Positions 7,622-11,127 of a DNA stretch of 11,127 bases are shown piece after piece. The DNA is taken from the NCBI GenBank assembly GCA_934630385.1, contig CAKTWE010000060.1, forward strand, positions 1-11,127, given 5' to 3'. A program made the translations under genes and the position numbers. The DNA is from an uncultured Collinsella sp. Lineage in GTDB: Bacteria; Actinomycetota; Coriobacteriia; Coriobacteriales; Coriobacteriaceae. Below the pieces are notes generated by a model, which saw only the letters and a program-made list of their open reading frames with translations, searched no databases and was not told the origin of the DNA. Each line of letters opens with the position of its first letter. Positions within the stretch are counted from its first letter, which is position 1.

Positions 7622-9481
7622 ATGGCGATTCTTTTGGGATGCGATTCCATCAGCCTAGAGTTTCCCACCAAGCATATTTTCGATAGCGTGACGCTCGGCG
7701 TGGACGAGGGCGACCGTATTGGTATCGTCGGCAAAAACGGCGACGGCAAGTCGACACTGCTGAGCGTTCTCGCCGGCACGCTGGAGCCCGACGACGGCCG
7801 CGTGACGCACCGCCGCGACACCACGATCGGATTGCTCGGCCAAAAGGACAACCTGGTCGATACCGACACCGTGCATCACGCCGTCGTTGGCGACACGCCC
7901 GAGTACGAGTGGGCCTCGAGCCCGCGTACGCGCCAGATCCTTGCCGGTCTTATTAGCGACGTGCCCTGGGAGGGCACGGTGGGCGAGCTCTCGGGCGGCC
8001 AGCGCCGTCGCGTGGACCTCGCGCGCCTGCTGATCGGCGACTATGACGTGCTCATGCTCGACGAGCCCACCAACCACCTGGACATGCGCACCATCAACTG
8101 GCTCGCACGCCACCTAAAGGCCCGCTGGCAGCGCGGTCAGGGTGCCATGCTTGTGGTCACGCATGACCGCTGGTTCCTGGACGAGGTCTGCACCAGCATG
8201 TGGGAGGTCCACGACGGCCAAGTCGATCCCTTCGAGGGCGGCTACTCGGCATACATCCTGCAGCGCGTGGAGCGCGACCGCATGGCCGCCGTTACCGAGG
8301 AGCGTCGCCGCAACATGGCGCGCAAGGAGCTCGCGTGGCTGAGCCGTGGCGCCCAGGCGCGCTCCACCAAGCCCAAGTTTCGCGTGGAGGCCGCTCGCGA
8401 GCTCATCGCCGACGTACCGCCCGTACGCGACGAGCTGGAGCTCAAGCGTCTGGCGGTGAGCCGCCTGGGCAAGCAGGTCATCGATGTGGTCGACGTGGAC
8501 GCCGGCTATGCGGATGCCGACGGCGCGCCCAAGCAGGTGCTCTCCGACGTGACCTGGCTCATCGGTGCGGGCGACCGCTATGGTCTTTTGGGCGAGAACG
8601 GCGCTGGCAAGTCCACACTGCTCGACGTGATTCAGGGCAAGATCGCGCCCCTTCGCGGCCGCGTGAAGATTGGCCAGACAGTGCGCTTTGGCGTGCTGTC
8701 GCAGCAGCTCGAGGAGCTCGAGCCCTACATGGGTGACACGATCCGCGAGGTGCTGAGCAACTATAAGAAGTATTACGTCATCGACGGCAAGGAGACCTCG
8801 CCCGAGAAGCTTTGCGAGCGTCTGGGCTTTACGACGCAGCAGCTCTGGAGCCGCATCGGCGATCTTTCGGGCGGCCAGCGCCGTCGCCTGTCGCTGCTGC
8901 TGACGATCCTGGACGAGCCCAACGTGCTTATCCTGGACGAGCCGGGCAACGACCTCGATACCGACATGCTGGCGATTGTCGAGGACCTGCTCGACGGCTG
9001 GCCGGGCACGCTGATCCTGGTGACGCACGACCGTTTCCTCATGGAGCGCGTGACCGACCAGCAGTGGGCGCTGCTCGATGGTCATCTGACGCATATGCCC
9101 GGCGGCGTCGACCAGTACCTGCGCCTGTGCAACGCCACCGCCGAGGGCGAGCCCGTGGGCGCGCCGAGCGCCAAGACCGGCACGTTCGACACCGGCGCCG
9201 CAGCGGTTGCGGCCGAAAAGCCCAAGACGAGCGGGCAGCCCAACGGTCTTTCCAACGCCGAGCGCCAGAAGCTCCGCCGCGAGGTGAGCTCGCTCGAGCG
9301 CAAGATGGAGACGCAGCGCGCCCGCGTGGAGGAGGCCGAGGCCGCCATGGCGCAGGTCGATCCCACCAACTACACGGCGCTGGGCGAGCAGCAGGCAAAG
9401 ATCGACGAGGCCCACGCCGCCATGGACGAGCTGGAGATGGCGTGGCTCGAGGCGAGCGAAAAGCTCGAGGGCGAGGAGTAG
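7622..9481 (+). CDS. uup: ABC-F family ATPase, Uup-like
   Basis: This 619-aa cytosolic protein has two ABC ATPase domains and no membrane segments, the ABC-F layout of ribosome-associated translation factors. Domain 1 has Walker A GKNGDGKST (37-45), LSGGQRRR (123-130), Walker B MLDEPTNHLD (145-154) and His181. Domain 2 has GENGAGKST (324-332), LSGGQRRR (415-422), ILDEPGNDLD (437-446) and His469. The linker with KELAWLSRGAQARSTK (235-250), the GNDLD rather than TNHLD second Walker B, and a C-terminal coiled coil (about 545-612) fit the Uup subgroup. A Pro/Ala/Gly-rich spacer (about 508-542) joins the coil to domain 2. AAGGAG sits eight bases before the ATG at 7622; an in-frame start at 7466 would run through the terminator and palindrome. 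Translation support is likely, and antibiotic resistance is not implied. Confidence 0.92.
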   Translation: MAILLGCDSISLEFPTKHIFDSVTLGVDEGDRIGIVGKNGDGKSTLLSVLAGTLEPDDGRVTHRRDTTIGLLGQKDNLVDTDTVHHAVVGDTPEYEWASSPRTRQILAGLISDVPWEGTVGELSGGQRRRVDLARLLIGDYDVLMLDEPTNHLDMRTINWLARHLKARWQRGQGAMLVVTHDRWFLDEVCTSMWEVHDGQVDPFEGGYSAYILQRVERDRMAAVTEERRRNMARKELAWLSRGAQARSTKPKFRVEAARELIADVPPVRDELELKRLAVSRLGKQVIDVVDVDAGYADADGAPKQVLSDVTWLIGAGDRYGLLGENGAGKSTLLDVIQGKIAPLRGRVKIGQTVRFGVLSQQLEELEPYMGDTIREVLSNYKKYYVIDGKETSPEKLCERLGFTTQQLWSRIGDLSGGQRRRLSLLLTILDEPNVLILDEPGNDLDTDMLAIVEDLLDGWPGTLILVTHDRFLMERVTDQQWALLDGHLTHMPGGVDQYLRLCNATAEGEPVGAPSAKTGTFDTGAAAVAAEKPKTSGQPNGLSNAERQKLRREVSSLERKMETQRARVEEAEAAMAQVDPTNYTALGEQQAKIDEAHAAMDELEMAWLEASEKLEGEE

Positions 9482-9487
9482 ACGAGG

Positions 9488-10258
9488 ATGATCAGGGCCG
9501 CGTTTTTCGATATCGACGGCACGCTGCTGAGCTTTAAGACCCATCGGATTCCGGCGTCGGCGCAGCAGGTGCTCGACAGCTTTCACGAGCGGGGGATTGC
9601 GTGCGTGATCGCCACGGGCCGTCCGACCTACCAGATGCCGGACTGGCTGTTCGACTTGGGCTGGGATGCGTACATTACGCTTTCGGGCCAGCACTGCTTT
9701 GATGCTGAGTGCGTCTACCGTAGCTGCCCGATTGATCCGGACGACGTTGCGGTGATCGTGGACCAGGTGGCGCAGGGGCGCTACGACTCGCTGTGCATGC
9801 AGGGCGAGAACTCGTTTGTGAACCGTCTGTCCGAGCGCGTGGTGACGGCTGGCAGCAACGCGGGAATCGTCTACCACGAGGAGCCGTTTGAGCACGCCTT
9901 CGATGCGCCGGTTTACCAGTTCTGCGCCTTTGTGGATCCGGCCGACGAGCATATCGTGACCGATGCGGTGTCGCATTCACTCACCACGCGCTGGTGTGAT
10001 TTGTTCTGTGACATTATCCCTGCCAACGGCGGCAAGGACCTGGGCGTGGCGGCGACGCTGGAGCGGCTGGGCATCGACGCGAGCGAGGCGATCGCCTTTG
10101 GCGACGGTGAGAACGACCTGTCGATGTTCTCGGCCGTGGGCACAAGTGTGGCCATGGGCAACGCGCAGGATACCGTGAAGGCCGCAGCGACCTACGTTAC
10201 GACCGCCGTAGACGACGACGGCATCTACAACGCTGCCAAGCACTTTGGGCTGGTGTAG
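9488..10258 (+). CDS. Cof-type HAD-IIB family phosphatase
   Basis: This 256-aa protein carries the HAD motifs in the Cof/YidA arrangement with a C2 cap placed between motifs II and III. Motif I is FDIDGTL (7-13; Asp8 and Asp10), motif II ATGRP (42-46; Thr43), motif III Lys183 in NGGKDLG, and motif IV GDGENDLSMF (205-214; Asp206, Asp210). The cap spans roughly 80-178. Enzymes of this group remove phosphate from small metabolites such as sugar phosphates or cofactors; the substrate here is unknown. The start lies six bases after the uup stop with GACGAGG upstream, so it is almost certainly co-transcribed with uup. No canonical terminator is visible after the stop, only a weak GGCACTC/GAGCGTGCC hairpin near 10279-10300. 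Confidence 0.9.
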   Translation: MIRAAFFDIDGTLLSFKTHRIPASAQQVLDSFHERGIACVIATGRPTYQMPDWLFDLGWDAYITLSGQHCFDAECVYRSCPIDPDDVAVIVDQVAQGRYDSLCMQGENSFVNRLSERVVTAGSNAGIVYHEEPFEHAFDAPVYQFCAFVDPADEHIVTDAVSHSLTTRWCDLFCDIIPANGGKDLGVAATLERLGIDASEAIAFGDGENDLSMFSAVGTSVAMGNAQDTVKAAATYVTTAVDDDGIYNAAKHFGLV

Positions 10259-10360
10259 CTGCAGATTCGGCACTTGGGGGCACTCCTTGCGAGCGTGCCA
10301 TCGCTCCGCTCCTGTACTGCACATTTTGTGAAACACGGTTAACTTTTTAAACAACGTAGT

Positions 10361-10388
10361 AAGACAAAGGAAACTTTTGCGGTAAAGT
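10361..10388 (+). promoter_or_regulatory. Possible promoter of the DtxR-type regulator gene
   Basis: AAGACA (10361-10366) and TAAAGT (10383-10388) are separated by 16 bases within an AT-richer stretch. Each matches the sigma-70-type consensus at four of six positions. Transcription would start near 10395, about 47 bases before the ATG at 10442. Confidence 0.35.
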
Positions 10389-10416
10389 AAGCCAAGGAAA
10401 GTATCCAAAGGCTAAC
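10387..10416. promoter_or_regulatory. Interrupted dyad in front of the metalloregulator, possible operator
   Basis: GTAAGCC (10387-10393) and GGCTAAC (10410-10416) are inverted repeats at six of seven positions, with an inner GGA/TCC pair. The right part AGGCTAAC matches one half of the known DtxR/IdeR box (TTAGGTTAGGCTAACCTAA), but the left half of a contiguous box is missing. The site overlaps the proposed transcription start, a suitable place for autoregulation. Confidence 0.35.
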
Positions 10417-10441
10417 TGACAATCATCGCGAAAGGCGGCCC

Positions 10442-10831
10442 ATGGCCCTACGTGAATCTGGAGAAGACTATCTCGAATCTATTTATGTGCTCTCGGAGCG
10501 CCAGGGCGTCGTTCGCTCGATTGACGTTGCCGAATACCTGGGCGTAACCAAGGCGAGCGTCTCTAAAGCCATGGCGACGCTGGAGAACAACGGCTATGTC
10601 GAAATGGGCAAACGAGATGTTCATCTGACGGAGCGTGGCCTGGAGGTCGCTCGCCAAATGTGGGAGCGCCACTGCTTTTTCGTGCAGCTGCTCGAAGAAG
10701 CAGGCGTTTCGGCAGAGGTTGCCTCGCAAGAAGGTTGCCACATGGAGCATTGCCTGAGCGAGGAAAGCTTCGAGAAGCTGAGGGCGATGTTGGGACGGGG
10801 CGAGGCGACGGATTCAACCTCGGAATCCTAG
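10442..10831 (+). CDS. DtxR/MntR family metal-dependent transcriptional regulator
   Basis: This 129-aa protein is a cytosolic DNA-binding regulator of the DtxR/MntR family, which senses Fe(II) or Mn(II). A winged helix-turn-helix occupies about 5-70, with SIDVAEYLGVTKASVSKAMATLENNGYV as recognition region (26-53) followed by the wing. The dimerisation and metal-binding part runs from about 70 to 118. By alignment with MntR, candidate ligands are Asp9, Glu12, His77, Cys99, Glu102 and His103. Asp9 is the manganese-type residue, whereas Cys99 resembles iron-type DtxR. There is no C-terminal SH3-like domain, as in MntR. AAAGG lies upstream of the ATG. It has its own AT-rich upstream region with a dyad that may be its operator. 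Target genes are not visible in this window. Confidence 0.9.
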   Translation: MALRESGEDYLESIYVLSERQGVVRSIDVAEYLGVTKASVSKAMATLENNGYVEMGKRDVHLTERGLEVARQMWERHCFFVQLLEEAGVSAEVASQEGCHMEHCLSEESFEKLRAMLGRGEATDSTSES

Positions 10832-10852
10832 CAGGTCCTCAGTAGCGCGGAG

Positions 10853-10869
10853 TTCGCGCAAAGCGCGAA
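10853..10869. repeat. 7-bp GC-rich hairpin after the regulator gene
   Basis: TTCGCGC (10853-10859) and GCGCGAA (10863-10869) pair perfectly around AAA. No T-run follows on either strand, so terminator function is doubtful. Confidence 0.5.
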
Positions 10870-10987
10870 TCAGCGAAAAGGGGAGAGGGGCTCGGAGAAT
10901 AACGAGTTCGACGCAGTCCAAAGTGCAGCTATCGGTGCGCGACACCACTACAGCTGGGCTATCTCTGCGTTCCCAAAGAGGCGCGCC

Positions 10988-11010
10988 TCCCGCGCCGGAA
11001 CGGCGCGGGA
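10988..11010. repeat. Perfect 10-bp GC-rich hairpin
   Basis: TCCCGCGCCG (10988-10997) and CGGCGCGGGA (11001-11010) pair perfectly around GAA. It is the most stable structure in the right end. There is no adjacent T-run on either strand, so it may be a structured RNA element or part of an unrecognised transcript leader. Confidence 0.6.
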
Positions 11011-11127
11011 CAGCGATCGGGACCAGTAGCCCCGCCAACTAAGTCCAACTCAGACAAAGAACCCCGCCAGCAAGCGATGCCCAAGAACCCTCAGCAGCGT
11101 CACCGCAGGCCGGGGCCGGGCTTGGTT

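Larger units (their letters stand above)
10832..11127. other. Gene-free right end with hairpins
   Basis: I see no supportable gene here. The last 110 bases are rich in C and A on the plus strand, with CCCCGCCA occurring twice 32 bases apart (11030 and 11062). An ATG at 11077 opens a frame that runs off the window, but it has no ribosome site. Frames entering from the right on the minus strand stop within about 85 bases and do not resemble a known protein. I checked by eye for T-box, tRNA, tmRNA, RNase P and SRP RNA hallmarks and found none. Confidence 0.5.

Noticed and set aside
7622..9481. Antibiotic-resistance ABC-F protein
   Set aside because: The second Walker B GNDLD, the linker and the C-terminal coiled coil fit housekeeping Uup better than ribosome-protection resistance proteins.
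8114..9976. Long antisense open frame (620 codons) opposite uup and the HAD gene
   Set aside because: It is a codon-bias shadow: rich in Arg, His, Leu and Val, without motifs, and it crosses two well-supported genes.
11077..11127. Start of a gene running off the right end
   Set aside because: There is an ATG but no ribosome site, and the 17 visible codons are Pro/Arg-rich and unrecognisable.
10832..11127. T-box or metal riboswitch in the right end
   Set aside because: No T-box sequence (GGGTGGNACC type), no anti-terminator pairing and no recognisable conserved riboswitch core on either strand by eye.

Overview
The window looks like ordinary chromosome from a GC-rich actinobacterium, most likely a gut member of the Coriobacteriia close to Collinsella. 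The basis is high GC with strong C/G-ending codon preference, good Shine-Dalgarno sites, the mix of protein families, and a PstS with a twin-arginine lipoprotein leader. The genus is an inference from overall resemblance; no rRNA or other marker gene is present.

Left part (1-3271): a long imperfect palindrome (23-85) lies just downstream of a minus-strand DegV-family (fatty-acid-binding) gene (101-961). A 156-bp divergent intergenic region with a 16-bp perfect dyad separates it from a plus-strand HAD phosphatase (1118-1780), followed 54 bp later by a PepV-like M20 dipeptidase (1835-3271).

Middle part (3272-7509): about 485 bp without a gene holds a perfect 12-bp hairpin, a strong intrinsic terminator nested inside a larger inverted repeat, a second palindromic repeat with three related arms, and an 11-bp direct repeat resembling a Pho box. 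Then comes the complete high-affinity phosphate importer pstS-pstC-pstA-pstB, closed by a good intrinsic terminator. The last three genes overlap or nearly abut. phoU, often found after pstB, is absent here.

Right part (7510-11127): a short palindrome (7528-7560) precedes an ABC-F ATPase of the Uup type, with its own extended -10 promoter, and a Cof-type HAD phosphatase 6 bp downstream. An AT-richer intergenic region with promoter-like and dyad sequences leads into a short DtxR/MntR-type metalloregulator (10442-10831). The final 296 bases contain no gene I can support, only hairpins.

Functionally this is a housekeeping neighbourhood: phosphate uptake, peptide breakdown, phosphatases, translation-associated ABC-F ATPase and metal-sensing regulation. 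I do not see convincing evidence of a new multi-gene system. The most interesting unexplained material is intergenic: three palindromes that share a GGGAC core, the nested terminator repeat, and the dyad in front of the metalloregulator.
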